Shown one piece after another: positions 1 to 8,829 of a stretch of DNA of 64,000 nt; position 1 is the stretch's first letter; each line of letters begins with the position of its first letter. This DNA is from Mesorhizobium sp. M1D.F.Ca.ET.043.01.1.1. Its GTDB lineage: Bacteria; Pseudomonadota; Alphaproteobacteria; Rhizobiales; Rhizobiaceae. The notes under the pieces were generated by a model that worked only from the letters and a program-made list of their open reading frames with translations, was not told the DNA's origin and ran no database searches. The stretch covers positions 1,302,001 to 1,366,000 of the forward strand of contig NZ_CP034444.1 in NCBI RefSeq assembly GCF_003952385.1. The letters are read 5' to 3'. The position numbers and the translations under genes are program-made.

Positions 1-130
1 CGGTCGCGGGCGCCTGGAAGGCGGTTTCCCATGGCCGCGGCTGATCAGCATAGGCGGACGTGCCGGAGAGGAGCGCGCCTGCGGCCGCAGCACCTGCCAG
101 AAGTCTGGCGCCTGCCATGAATTTTCTCAT
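1..130 (-). CDS. coxB: Cytochrome c oxidase subunit II, N-terminal fragment
   Basis: Only the first 43 codons are inside the window; the gene runs off the left edge. The protein begins MRKFMAGARLLAGAAAAG, a Sec signal peptide ending near the Ala-Tyr-Ala of the SAYADQPRPW stretch. QPRPWETAFQ after the signal resembles the start of mature rhizobial aa3-type oxidase subunit II, which carries the CuA site and accepts electrons from cytochrome c in the periplasm. The start at 130 is preferred over the in-frame ATG at 118 because a GAGAGGG ribosome binding site precedes it. The CuA ligands lie outside the window, so identification rests on the N-terminus and on the familiar neighbourhood of coxB, tldD and ialB-like genes. 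Confidence 0.7.
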   Translation of the reverse strand, partial: MRKFMAGARLLAGAAAAGALLSGTSAYADQPRPWETAFQAPAT

Positions 131-457
131 CGCCCTCTCGTCTCCCACTTCCTGCGATCGGATCGCACCAATAACGAACGACGCCGGGATTGGGAATCCC
201 GGTCTGTCCTAAGGTGGTTCAAACCATACTCTATTTCCCTCCGCAAGGAAGGAGCGGGCGAAACCGTGCGGCATTTTTGCGCGCAGCCCGAAGGGCATCC
301 CCGGCCGTCGAGGCAGTGTGTGCCGGACGGTCGCAATTCGGGCGAATTTGCTCTGGAAAAGCGCGTAACTGCCAGTATCTGGGCGGGCCGGCGACGGTCT
401 CGTCCTTTACTTGGCCTTGGCGCAGCTTAAAGTGCCGTGATTCGCAATGGAGCCGTC
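131..457. promoter_or_regulatory. Divergent intergenic region between coxB and the ialB-like gene
   Basis: These 327 bases separate two divergent genes and should hold both promoters. The only clear structure is a hairpin at 184-202 with 8-bp arms CCGGGATT/AATCCCGG and a GGG loop. I see no convincing gene here; the open frames are shadows of high GC. Confidence 0.4.
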
Positions 458-985
458 ATGACTTCCTGGCTTTTGAGACCCCTGGCGAAGGTCGTCTTCC
501 TTGCCGCCTTGCTTGGCGCCGGCGTGGCGAACGCCGCGCCGCCGCAGACCGCGGCGCCGCCCAGCGGCACGGTAAAGTCGACGCATGGCGCGTGGTCGAT
601 CATTTGCGACACGCCGGCCGGCGCGACCTCCGAGCAGTGCGTGATGATGCAGAACGTCGTCGCCGAGGATCGTCCGGAGATGGCCTTCAGTGGTGTGCGC
701 ACCGCCGACAACAAGGCCGAGATCCTGCGGGTGCTGGCGCCGCTCGGCGTGCTCCTGCCCAACGGGCTTGGCCTCAACGTCGACGGCAAGGACATCGGCC
801 GCGCCTATTTCGTGCGCTGCTTCCAGGACGGCTGCTATGCGGAAGTGATCCTCGAGAAGCCGTTGCTCGACACGCTGAAGAGCGGCACCTCGGCCACGTT
901 CATCGTCTTCCAGACGCCGGAGGAAGGCATCGGCATCCCCGTCGATCTCAAGGGATTCGCCGAAGGCTTCGCCGCCCTGCCCTGA
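458..985 (+). CDS. Invasion associated locus B (IalB) family secreted protein
   Basis: This 175-residue protein has a signal peptide (MTSWLLRPLAKVVFLAALLG, cleavage after GVANA) and a mature domain typical of the IalB family. Visible family features are HGAWSIICDTP, four Cys residues spread through the domain, and a C-terminal QTPEEGIGIPVDLKGFAEGF. IalB proteins are small periplasmic proteins; the founding Bartonella member is linked to erythrocyte entry, but free-living rhizobia carry several copies whose role is unknown. A GTG at 437 is also in frame. The ATG at 458 is preferred because GGAG lies five bases upstream and the signal peptide then begins normally. It is followed by tldD on the same strand after a gap of about 100 bases. 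Confidence 0.85.
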   Translation: MTSWLLRPLAKVVFLAALLGAGVANAAPPQTAAPPSGTVKSTHGAWSIICDTPAGATSEQCVMMQNVVAEDRPEMAFSGVRTADNKAEILRVLAPLGVLLPNGLGLNVDGKDIGRAYFVRCFQDGCYAEVILEKPLLDTLKSGTSATFIVFQTPEEGIGIPVDLKGFAEGFAALP

Positions 986-1086
986 GCGCGGCGGCACCGC
1001 GGGTCGTCCACTTGTCCGCGGCGATGACAATCGCGTGTGAATGCCGCCGATTGTCTTGACGTGCCTTCGCCCCTACATCGGGTGGA

Positions 1087-2529
1087 ATGATGAAACCGCC
1101 AGTGGACAGTCCCGCCATGAATAGCCTGATCGGCCAATTCGACATTTCCGACGACCGCGTCAAAGAGATCGTCGCCGACACCATCAAGGGCGCCGACGAC
1201 GGCGAGCTTTTCCTCGAATACAGCGAGAGCGAAGCGCTGATGTTCGACAACGGCCGGCTGAAGACGGCCAATTTCAACACCGACCAGGGTTTCGGTCTGC
1301 GCGCCGTCGCCGGTGAGGCAAGCGGCTATGCGCACTCCAGCGATCTTTCGGAAGCCTCGCTGCTGCGCGCGGCCGACGCGGTCTCGGCGGTCAAGGGCGG
1401 CTATTCCGGCACGCTTGCCGCAGCGCCCGCCCGCACCAATCGCCACCTTTACGGCGACGAAAATCCCATCCCCTCGCCCAGCTTCGAGGCCAAGGCGAAG
1501 CTGCTGCAGGAGATCGATGCCTGGCTGCGCGCCGCCGATCCGCGCGTGCGGCAGGTGACGGCCTCGCTCGCCGCGTCCTGGCAGCATGTCGAGATCGTGC
1601 GCGGCGACGGCCAGGTGGTGCGCGACATCCGTCCCATGGTCAGAATCAACGTCTCGGTGGTGGTCGGCGATGGCGACCGGCAGGAAAGCGGCTCCTACGG
1701 CATGGGCGGCCGCAAGAGCTTCGGCGAGTTCCTCACCGAGGAGAGCTGGAAGCACGCCGCGCGCGAGGCGCTCAGGCAGGCGCTGGTCAATCTCGAGGCC
1801 GTTCCGGCGCCGGCCGGCACCTTTGACATCGTGCTCTCCAGCGGCTGGCCGGGCGTGATGCTGCACGAAGCGGTCGGCCATGGCCTGGAAGGCGACTTCA
1901 ACCGCAAGAAGACGTCGGCCTTCGCCGGGCTGATGGGCCAGCAGGTGGCGGCCAAGGGCGTGACCGTGGTCGACGACGGAACGATCGCCGAGCGTCGCGG
2001 CTCGCTCACCGTCGACGACGAGGGCACGCCTTCGGCGCGCAATGTCCTGATCGAGGACGGCAAGCTGGTCGGCTACATGCAGGACCGCCAGAACGCTCGC
2101 CTGATGGGCATGAAGGCGACCGGCAACGGCCGGCGCGAAGGCTACGCGCACCAGCCGATGCCGCGCATGACCAATACCTACATGACCGCGGGCGACATGA
2201 ACCCGGAGGAGATCATCGCGTCGGTCAAGAACGGCATCTATGCCGTCTCCTTCGGCGGCGGCCAGGTCGACATCACCTCCGGCAAATTCGTGTTCGGCTG
2301 CACCGAGGCCTACATGATCGAAGACGGCAAGGTCACCCAGCCGATCAAGGGCGCGATGCTGATCGGCAATGGGCCCGACGCCATGCACCGCGTGACCATG
2401 GTCGGCAACGACATGAAGCTCGACAACGGCATCGGCATGTGCGGCAAGGCCGGACAGGGCGTGCCCGTCGGCGTCGGCCAGCCGCATCTGAGGATGAACC
2501 AGATGACGGTGGGCGGCACCAGGGTTTGA
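1087..2529 (+). CDS. tldD: Metalloprotease TldD
   Basis: The 480-residue product matches the usual TldD length. TldD and TldE/PmbA form a heterodimeric zinc protease of the cytoplasm that degrades unfolded peptides and, in E. coli, matures microcin B17 and clears CcdA. The HExxxH zinc motif is seen as HEAVGH at about residues 260-265, followed by the conserved LEGDFNRKKTSAF stretch. The C-terminus ends in the family pattern GIGMCGKAGQGVPVGVGQPH. Two starts are possible: ATG at 1087 (used) or ATG at 1117 (MNSLIGQFDI), neither with a strong ribosome binding site. The partner pmbA/tldE is not in the window. Confidence 0.95.
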   Translation: MMKPPVDSPAMNSLIGQFDISDDRVKEIVADTIKGADDGELFLEYSESEALMFDNGRLKTANFNTDQGFGLRAVAGEASGYAHSSDLSEASLLRAADAVSAVKGGYSGTLAAAPARTNRHLYGDENPIPSPSFEAKAKLLQEIDAWLRAADPRVRQVTASLAASWQHVEIVRGDGQVVRDIRPMVRINVSVVVGDGDRQESGSYGMGGRKSFGEFLTEESWKHAAREALRQALVNLEAVPAPAGTFDIVLSSGWPGVMLHEAVGHGLEGDFNRKKTSAFAGLMGQQVAAKGVTVVDDGTIAERRGSLTVDDEGTPSARNVLIEDGKLVGYMQDRQNARLMGMKATGNGRREGYAHQPMPRMTNTYMTAGDMNPEEIIASVKNGIYAVSFGGGQVDITSGKFVFGCTEAYMIEDGKVTQPIKGAMLIGNGPDAMHRVTMVGNDMKLDNGIGMCGKAGQGVPVGVGQPHLRMNQMTVGGTRV

Positions 2530-2645
2530 GGCAAGGGATGGTCGGGGCTAGCAGCGAACACGATCGTGTTAGCAAGTTATTAATTGTTCAATTGCCTTGG
2601 CCGGCGTTTCCGCATTAACTCATCGCCAGTCTCCTCGTTGCGGTA

Positions 2646-3320
2646 GTGTTGGCAGTGCAGCGTTCCCCTGGCGTCCTGACCTCTTGCTTCCTCCTTGGCC
2701 TTGTTTCGTTGATCGGCGCGACGTCGCTATCTGCCGGTCCGGCGGCGGCGCAGTCGACATTGTTCAAGCGGCCATCGACGCAGCCCTCCGCGGACCGGGT
2801 TCGCTCCGCCTCGGTTGGAGGACGCACCAGCGTTCCCTACGGCTGGCTCGATTTCTGCGGCCGCCGGCCGAAAGAATGCAAAGTGGCGGCTTTGCCGGCC
2901 GCGAGCGTCAAGCTGACCGCGCAGAACCTGCGCACCCTCAAGCGGATAAACCAAAAGGCGAACCGCGCCATCAAGCCCGTCAGCAATTACGACCACTGGG
3001 GCACGATGATGGATCACTGGGACTATCCGGTGGACGGCAAGGGCGACTGCAAGATCTACGCGCTCTACAAGCGCAAGCTTCTCATGGAAGCGGGATTCCC
3101 CCGCCAGGCGCTGCTGATGACGGTGGTGCGCGACCTCAACAATGAAGGCCACACCATCCTGACGGTGAAGACCGACAGGGGCGACCTCGTCCTCGACAAT
3201 CTGGTCGACGAGGTCCGGCCCTGGAATGCGACCGGCTATTATTTCCTGAAACGCCAGTCGCAGCAGAACCCGAATGTCTGGGTATCGATCAACCAGCGCG
3301 GCGGCACGCCGAAAACCTGA
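2646..3320 (+). CDS. Transglutaminase-like cysteine peptidase (BTLCP, DUF920)
   Basis: A 224-residue secreted protein of the bacterial transglutaminase-like cysteine proteinase family. The N-terminus is hydrophobic with a probable cleavage near SAGPAAAQS. The fold's catalytic triad is visible: Cys in GDCKIYALYKR, His in NNEGHTILTV and Asp in LVLDNLVDE. The motif NYDHWGTMMDHWDYP before the Cys is typical. Members are periplasmic; in Pseudomonas, LapG of this family cleaves a large adhesin under c-di-GMP control, but rhizobial copies such as this one usually occur without lapD, and none is seen nearby. The start is a GTG at 2646; a second GTG at 2655 is possible. Confidence 0.88.
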   Translation: MLAVQRSPGVLTSCFLLGLVSLIGATSLSAGPAAAQSTLFKRPSTQPSADRVRSASVGGRTSVPYGWLDFCGRRPKECKVAALPAASVKLTAQNLRTLKRINQKANRAIKPVSNYDHWGTMMDHWDYPVDGKGDCKIYALYKRKLLMEAGFPRQALLMTVVRDLNNEGHTILTVKTDRGDLVLDNLVDEVRPWNATGYYFLKRQSQQNPNVWVSINQRGGTPKT

Positions 3321-3404
3321 CGGATGCCGCCAGGCTTGTAAGCCGAGCGGCCCGCATAACCAGGACTCGGGTCAGCAAGCAGGTGCTCCCTGTCTTACAA
3401 ATTC

Positions 3405-3427
3405 GCGGGCCGGAAAGTCCGGCCCGC
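3405..3427. terminator. Bidirectional hairpin between convergent genes
   Basis: A perfect 10-bp stem (GCGGGCCGGA/TCCGGCCCGC) with a 3-base loop lies between the protease gene ending at 3320 and the caspase-fold gene ending at 3459. On the minus strand it is followed by GAATTTGT, so it can serve as a terminator for the caspase-fold gene. Confidence 0.6.
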
Positions 3428-3458
3428 GCAACGGCAAGCTATTGTCCGGCCCGACAGC

Positions 3459-6140
3459 CTACTGCTTGCAGGGCGGCTCGCCCGGCTGCCCGCAGGCAAA
3501 CTTCTTGTTTCCTTGCGGCGGCTGCTCCTTGGGCTGCTGTGGCAGGCGCCGTTCCTGCGGCTGGGCCTGAAGCCTCGGTTGCTCGCGGAACTCAGGCTTC
3601 CGCGGCCTGGAGAACGCCTCACCATTGGGCTGTTCCTGCAGCTTGTACTGGCGCTGCGCATTCTCGTTCGGCCTGTTGACCCTGAACTTGCGCTGGACGT
3701 CGACCTCCGCGCCGCCGGACCCTTCCTGGTTCTGCAGCCGGCGGAACTTCCTGCCCCTGTCGCTCCCGCCGACCGGGCCCTGGTTCTCGTCGGAGAACAC
3801 GGACGGATTGTTTCTCCTAGGCCGCTTCTGCACGCTCGGCCCGTTGTCGGCCGGCTCACCGTTGACGATCGGCAGCCTGCGGAACTTCCTGCCCCTGTCG
3901 TTGCCGCCGACCGGGCCCTGGTTCTCGTCGGAGAACACGGACGGATTGTTTCTCCTAAGCCGCTTCTGCACACTCGGCCGGTTGTCGGCCGGCTCACCGT
4001 TGACGGTCGGCAGCTTGCGGAATTTCCTGCTCTTATTGTCGCGGTTGGCCGAGCCCTGGTCGCCCGGTTCGACCATTGCCTGGCCGGCGGACAAATCCCT
4101 GCGCGTCAGCTTCTTGGGTTTGCCGGACAGCAGGTTCGGATTGTTCTTCCCAAACCGCTGCTGAGCGCTCTGGCCGTTGTCGGCCGGCATGCCGTTGACG
4201 GTGGGTAGCTTGCGCAGTTTCTTGCCCTTCTGCTGACCGGTGCCCTGCTCTCCCGTTACGGCGGCGCCGGCATTTCCCGTCGCCTCCTGATTGCCGCCCA
4301 CAATGCCTTGCCTGCCGAACTGCTTCCTGGACTTGCCGCCCGGCAAATTCCGGCCGTCAAGCACTGGTTTGCCGTTGACGAGCGGCAGCGTTCTGCCATC
4401 GGCTCCCGGCAAGGCGTGGTCGGTTCCTAGCCTGCGGGTGGAAAGGTCCTTCGACAGCGGAACCGCAGCACCAGGCTGCTGGTCCTGCGTCTGGCCGGGC
4501 CTAAGCGGCACGCCGCTCTCATTCTGATTGAACCGGGTCTGACCGGACATGGCCGCCCTCTTCTTCAGCACCGGCGGCAGCGCGACCCTGGCCGCCAGCG
4601 CGGCGCCGGTGCCGACGGCGGCTCCGCCCATCTTCTGGCGGGTGGTGAGGCCACCCTCGGCAGTGCCGCTTGGCTGTCCGGCCTGATTGGTAATCTCGTT
4701 GTTGATCACCGTGTTGTTGATGACGGTCGCGTTGTGGATGTTGTTGAAGATGATGTTGTCCGGCGGCGGCACGATGTGACGCGGCGGCCTGACCCATACG
4801 GGCACGGACACGAAAACCGGCACCGGCAGAACGAAAACCTCGACCGGCGGCCGCGGCGGCGGCAGCACGATGAAATCCGGCGGGGGCGGCGGCAGGAAGA
4901 TGATTGCGATCGGCGGCGGCGGGTCGAAATCGAAATCGGGATCGTCGAAATAAAGCACCGGCCGGTCGATGTAGATAATCTCCTCCGGCGGCGGCGGCGG
5001 CACGTCATAGACAATGACGGTGAAGCTCGGCGGCGGCTCGAGCTCGGCGTCGAAATGCTCCAGCCGGCGGCGGGCGTCCCAGGCATGCGGTCCGCGCGGA
5101 TAGCGTTCGAGGTAAGACCAGTAGGCTTCGGGCGTATCGCGCATCCAGGTCTGGCGCCAGGTGATCGCCTCGCGACGCGCCGCGATGATGGCGCGCACCC
5201 GCTTGGCCATCGGATCGTGCGGATAGGCGACGAGGAAATCCTGGTAGCCGCGCAGCGTGTCGCGGTCGAGGGCCGCGACATAGGCATCGCGGGCGTCGAA
5301 ATCGCGGATTTCCCTTGTCCGGTTGGCCTGGTCTTCAGCCTCGGAAACCCTCGGCGCCGGCGCATCGGGCGCGCGGTCGAAGAAAACGAAGGGCACGCTG
5401 ATCTTCGAAGCGTTCCACGGCACCTCGGCGCCTTCTGTCACCTCGTTGACGCGCAGGCGCGTGCGGTCGAACACATCTTCGAGCGGCAGGCCGCCCTCGC
5501 GCATCATCTCGGCCAGAGCCTGGGCATAGGCGCCATAGGGTCCTTTACCCTCGGGCGCGACGGTTCCCGGAGCGGCATTGAAGGCGATCAGCATGTTCGG
5601 GTCGGGATCGGCGAGCGCGAGGCCACCGGCCAGCGGCTGCTTCATCCGCGGGAAGCCATTCGGCCGCGCCCCGTCGAGCACAATGATATTGACCTTCGTC
5701 GGCAGCGCGGCAAGCGGCCGGGTCAGGTCGGAGACGCGAATGGCCTGGATCGGCACGTCGGCAGGATTGGCGATGTTGGCGTCGACCGGCAGGAAATAGT
5801 TCTCGCCTTCGAACTGCGCGCCGTGCCCGGCGAGGTAGACGAAAACCACCGCCTCGGGACCGGCGGCCGAAACCTTGGCGAGGAAATCGCGGAAGGCGCC
5901 GCGCAGCGATTCCTGGTCCACATCGCGCGCGCCGACGACGTCGAAACCGGCTGCCTGCAAGGTCTGTCCGATCAGGCCCGCATCATTGGCGGCCGTCGCG
6001 AGCTCGCCGGACTGATAGGCGCCATTCCCGATGACGAAGGCGAGGCGTTTCTGCTCCTGCGCGAGCGCGCCGGTCGCCGACGCTACGGCGAACACGATGA
6101 GAACAACGATTAGGCCGATGAATTTCTGAAGTGCCTGCAT
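3459..6140 (-). CDS. Secreted caspase-fold protein with Cys-to-Ala nucleophile and proline-rich, repeat-containing tail
   Basis: An 893-residue protein. Residues 1-28 form a signal peptide (MQALQKFIGLIVVLIVFAVA). Residues 31-300 are a peptidase C14 (caspase p20-like) domain with RLAFVIGNGAY, and the catalytic His at about 106 in YLAGHGAQF. The expected D-x-C-R nucleophile motif reads D-G-A-R (residues 156-159), so the Cys is Ala and the domain is probably not a protease. After a helical region comes a strongly Pro- and acidic-rich stretch (residues about 430-520), an Asn-rich NNTVINNEITN segment, and a basic tail with 46-residue repeats. ATG 6140 is chosen because it opens the signal peptide; in-frame ATG 6167 lacks a ribosome binding site. 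No function can be assigned; a scaffold or binding role in the envelope is an inference. Confidence 0.85.
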   Translation of the reverse strand: MQALQKFIGLIVVLIVFAVASATGALAQEQKRLAFVIGNGAYQSGELATAANDAGLIGQTLQAAGFDVVGARDVDQESLRGAFRDFLAKVSAAGPEAVVFVYLAGHGAQFEGENYFLPVDANIANPADVPIQAIRVSDLTRPLAALPTKVNIIVLDGARPNGFPRMKQPLAGGLALADPDPNMLIAFNAAPGTVAPEGKGPYGAYAQALAEMMREGGLPLEDVFDRTRLRVNEVTEGAEVPWNASKISVPFVFFDRAPDAPAPRVSEAEDQANRTREIRDFDARDAYVAALDRDTLRGYQDFLVAYPHDPMAKRVRAIIAARREAITWRQTWMRDTPEAYWSYLERYPRGPHAWDARRRLEHFDAELEPPPSFTVIVYDVPPPPPEEIIYIDRPVLYFDDPDFDFDPPPPIAIIFLPPPPPDFIVLPPPRPPVEVFVLPVPVFVSVPVWVRPPRHIVPPPDNIIFNNIHNATVINNTVINNEITNQAGQPSGTAEGGLTTRQKMGGAAVGTGAALAARVALPPVLKKRAAMSGQTRFNQNESGVPLRPGQTQDQQPGAAVPLSKDLSTRRLGTDHALPGADGRTLPLVNGKPVLDGRNLPGGKSRKQFGRQGIVGGNQEATGNAGAAVTGEQGTGQQKGKKLRKLPTVNGMPADNGQSAQQRFGKNNPNLLSGKPKKLTRRDLSAGQAMVEPGDQGSANRDNKSRKFRKLPTVNGEPADNRPSVQKRLRRNNPSVFSDENQGPVGGNDRGRKFRRLPIVNGEPADNGPSVQKRPRRNNPSVFSDENQGPVGGSDRGRKFRRLQNQEGSGGAEVDVQRKFRVNRPNENAQRQYKLQEQPNGEAFSRPRKPEFREQPRLQAQPQERRLPQQPKEQPPQGNKKFACGQPGEPPCKQ
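3743..4214 (-). repeat. 138-bp tandem repeats encoding 46-residue units
   Basis: Within the caspase-fold gene, GGAACTTCCT-type segments recur at 3743, 3881 and 4019, an exact 138-bp period, and a fourth degenerate copy occurs near 4214 after a 57-bp expansion. Each unit encodes a KFR(R/K)LP-x-VNGEPADN... SVQKR...RNNPSVFSDENQGPVGG pattern. The two central copies are nearly identical at DNA level, indicating recent duplication or homogenisation. Confidence 0.9.
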
Positions 6141-6309
6141 TGCAATCCGCCGTCCGTTGTCCGCCATCCGTTCAGAACAATAACGCCGGAGAGGCAGGAA
6201 TGTTTCCCTACAGCGCGAAATCAAGACCCTGCAAAAAGGCGGCTTTAGGGCGCAATTTCGTCGAAAGAACAGAGACTTCACAAAACTTCTTGCGAACGCC
6301 GCACGTGAA

Positions 6310-7551
6310 CTACCGGCGCCGTCTCGGCTTCTCCAGCAGCGCGACGGCCTCGACATGCGGCGACCACAGGAACTGGTCGATCGGCGTGACGCTCTTCAGT
6401 TGATAGCCGCCGTCGAGGAGGATGCGCAGGTCCCGCGCCAGCGTCACCGGATTGCAGGACACGGCCGCGACCAGCGGCACGTCCGAGCGGGCGATCTGCT
6501 TGGACTGATCCTCCGCCCCTGCGCGCGGCGGATCGAAGACCAGGCCGTCGAAGCCGTTCAATTCCTTGAAGGTCAGCGGCCTGCGGAAGAGGTCGCGGCG
6601 TTCGACGGTCACCCGCTTCAGGCCGCTGGCGAAACGAAAGGCGCGGTCGAGCGCCGCAAGGGCCGGCGCGTCGCCCTCGACGGCATGGACCTCCGATCTC
6701 GCCGCGAGCCGGAGCGCAAAACTGCCGCAGCCTGCAAAAAGGTCGGCGACCTTTTTTGCGCGCGACAGATGCTGGCCGACGAGTCCGGCCATCGTCTGCT
6801 CGGCGGCCTCCGTCGCCTGCAGGAAGGCGCCCGGCGGCACCGCGACGGCGACCGACCCGAACTGCACCACCGGCTTCTTCGGCTCGACGATCACCTCGCC
6901 GTCGACCGAAAGTCTCGCCAGCCCCTCGGCAAGAACGAAATTCGAGGCGATGCGGCGCTGGTTCTCACCGAGCTTGCCGGCGTCCTGGACGGCGACATCG
7001 AGGCCCGAGGCGGTAACGGTGACCGTCATGGGGAAGGCCTTCGGCGTGGCGCAGACAAGAGCGGCCAGCCTCCGCAAACGATCGAGCGACGCAACGATCG
7101 CCGGCAGCGAAATCGGGCACTCCTCGATCGGGATGATCTCGGAAGAAAGCGCGCGCACGAAGCCGAGCAGCATGCCGGCCTCGGTGCGCCGGGCGCTGAA
7201 GACGACGCGGCGGCGGGTCTGCGGCGCGCACGGCACCAGCGCGTCGACCGCGCTGGCGATGCCCTTGGCCTTCAACGCCTGCACCACCCGCTCGCGCTTC
7301 CACTGGCGATAGGCCTCGGCTTCGAAATGCTGCAGTGCGCAGCCGCCGCATTCGATGAAATGGCGGCAGGCCGGTTCGACCCTGAGCGGGGACGCCTCCA
7401 GCACCGACATAAGCGTCGCGCGGTCCTTCTGCCGCGCCGCGGTGACCGTCTCGCCCGGCAGCGTGAACGGGATGAAGACCTCGCCGCCATCGGCATTGGC
7501 GATGCCGTCGCCCTGCGAGCCGAGCCTGGTGATGCTGAAGCGCGCGCTCAT
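6310..7551 (-). CDS. Class I SAM-dependent RNA (uracil-5-)methyltransferase, RlmD/TrmA family
   Basis: A 413-residue enzyme of the RumA/TrmA group, which methylates uracil C5 in rRNA or tRNA. It has an N-terminal TRAM-like region (residues about 5-55), an iron-sulfur Cys cluster (CRHFIECGGCALQHF), and a Rossmann domain with DLFAGCGSFALRLA. FDPPRAGAEDQ and the catalytic SCNPVTLARD complete the family set. Its start codon overlaps the stop of tlyA by four bases (ATGA at 7548-7551), so the two are translationally coupled; both modify ribosomal RNA. The exact target (U1939, U747 or another) cannot be read from the sequence. Confidence 0.92.
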   Translation of the reverse strand: MSARFSITRLGSQGDGIANADGGEVFIPFTLPGETVTAARQKDRATLMSVLEASPLRVEPACRHFIECGGCALQHFEAEAYRQWKRERVVQALKAKGIASAVDALVPCAPQTRRRVVFSARRTEAGMLLGFVRALSSEIIPIEECPISLPAIVASLDRLRRLAALVCATPKAFPMTVTVTASGLDVAVQDAGKLGENQRRIASNFVLAEGLARLSVDGEVIVEPKKPVVQFGSVAVAVPPGAFLQATEAAEQTMAGLVGQHLSRAKKVADLFAGCGSFALRLAARSEVHAVEGDAPALAALDRAFRFASGLKRVTVERRDLFRRPLTFKELNGFDGLVFDPPRAGAEDQSKQIARSDVPLVAAVSCNPVTLARDLRILLDGGYQLKSVTPIDQFLWSPHVEAVALLEKPRRRR

Positions 7552-8321
7552 CGCGGTTCCGCGTCCTTGATCGCGGCGAGCAGGAATTCGCGATTGCCGT
7601 CGCCGCCCTCGATCGGCGACGAGTGCAGCCCGAGCACGCGCCAGCCCGGCATGCCGGCAAGCCAGTCGCGCAAACCGGCGGCGATGGCCTCGGCATCGCT
7701 CGGGTCCTTGAGCAGCCCGCCCTTGCCGATCGCCTCGCGGCCCGCCTCGAATTGCGGCTTGACGAGAAACAACGCCCTGGCGCCCTCGCCCGCCAGGGCG
7801 AGCGCCGGCGGCAGCGCCAGCTTTAGCGAGATGAAGCTGACGTCGCAAACCAGGAAGTCCGGGATGCGGCCGCCGAGGTCCGCTGTCGTGAGGTCGCGGG
7901 CGTTCAGCCCCTCGACCACCGTCACGCGCGGGTTGGCGGCGATATCGGGATGCATCTGGCCATGGCCGACATCGATCGCCGTGACATGGGCGGCGCCGCG
8001 CTCAAGCAGAACCTGAGTGAAGCCACCGGTCGAGGCGCCGATGTCGAGCGCGTCGCTCTCTGAGGGGTCGAGGCCGAAATGGTCGAGGCCGGCAATCAGC
8101 TTCAGCGCCGCGCGCGACACATAGCCTCGAGCCGGGTCGTCGATGGCGACGAGGCAGTCCGCCGCGACGGACTGGCCGGGCTTGCGGGCAACCGCGCCGT
8201 CGACGGTGACCGTGCCGCGCTCGATCGCGTCGCGGGCGCGCGAACGGCTGGCGAACAGGCCGCGCTCGACGAGCAATTCGTCGAGCCGCTGGCGTGTGCT
8301 GGCTGGCAACGGAGAGTTCAT
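7548..8321 (-). CDS. tlyA: TlyA family rRNA 2'-O-methyltransferase
   Basis: The 257-residue protein has an N-terminal S4 RNA-binding domain (RLDELLVERGLFASRSRARD, residues 12-70) and a FtsJ-type methyltransferase domain. The latter contains the SAM motif ALDIGASTGGFTQVLLE, the acidic DVGHGQMH and the FLVKPQFEAGRE Lys motif. TlyA enzymes 2'-O-methylate cytidines in 16S and/or 23S rRNA; the old name hemolysin A is misleading. It is the first gene of a two-gene unit with the downstream uracil methyltransferase. In many rhizobia tlyA follows xseB and dxs; here dxs lies upstream on the same strand, but a GFA-family gene on the opposite strand has come between them. Confidence 0.93.
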   Translation of the reverse strand: MNSPLPASTRQRLDELLVERGLFASRSRARDAIERGTVTVDGAVARKPGQSVAADCLVAIDDPARGYVSRAALKLIAGLDHFGLDPSESDALDIGASTGGFTQVLLERGAAHVTAIDVGHGQMHPDIAANPRVTVVEGLNARDLTTADLGGRIPDFLVCDVSFISLKLALPPALALAGEGARALFLVKPQFEAGREAIGKGGLLKDPSDAEAIAAGLRDWLAGMPGWRVLGLHSSPIEGGDGNREFLLAAIKDAEPR

Positions 8322-8427
8322 CGGCCTTCATTGGCGAAAGCCGGACGCGAACGCAATGGCAGCCTGTTGAATATGGCGCGCGGGGCACGGCAGAATGCGG
8401 GCCGTTTCACCAGCCCAGGAGGAGGCA

Positions 8428-8829
8428 ATGCTGAAGGGAACCTGCCATTGCGGCGCCGCGCACTGGACCCTGGAAGGCGATCCGAGATCGGTCACGGCCT
8501 GCAACTGCACGCTTTGCCGCCGCTACGGCACGCTCTGGGCCTATGACTATGTCGACGAGCGCATCCGCATCGCCGGACCGGTGCGTTCTTACAGGCGCGC
8601 CGCAGTGGCCGAGCCGGCGCTCGAGATCCTGTTCTGCCCGACCTGCGCCTGCGTGCTTGCCTGGCGCGGCCTGCGTTCAGGTTCCAGCGGCCGCACACGC
8701 ATCGCCGTCAATGTCAGGCTGGCGCCGCCGGAGACTGTGGCCGACCTGCCGATCGACCATTTCGACGGTCTCGACAGCTTCGACGACCTCCCGCGCGACG
8801 GCCGCTGCGTGCGCGACATGTGGTTTTAG
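8428..8829 (+). CDS. GFA family (CENP-V/GFA domain) zinc protein
   Basis: A 133-residue single-domain protein of the family named after glutathione-dependent formaldehyde-activating enzyme. The zinc ligands are visible: CHCGAAHW near the N-terminus, CNCTLCRRYG at about residues 30-39 and CPTCACVL at about 80-87. Most members are not proven Gfa enzymes, so the substrate is unknown. The ATG at 8428 follows a strong AGGAGG site. It points against its neighbours: divergent from tlyA, and its stop overlaps the end of the convergent small gene by four bases. Confidence 0.88.
   Translation: MLKGTCHCGAAHWTLEGDPRSVTACNCTLCRRYGTLWAYDYVDERIRIAGPVRSYRRAAVAEPALEILFCPTCACVLAWRGLRSGSSGRTRIAVNVRLAPPETVADLPIDHFDGLDSFDDLPRDGRCVRDMWF

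Noticed and set aside
190..1059. 289-codon plus-strand frame overlapping the ialB-like gene
   Set aside because: Different frame from the recognisable IalB protein, with Arg-rich noise and no ribosome binding site.
835..2487. 550-codon minus-strand open frame across tldD
   Set aside because: It is antisense to a clear TldD gene and has the Arg/Ala/His-rich composition typical of high-GC shadow frames.
3743..4214. Regularly spaced repeats considered as a CRISPR array
   Set aside because: The period is 138 bases, the units are contiguous without unique spacers, and they encode protein repeats in frame.
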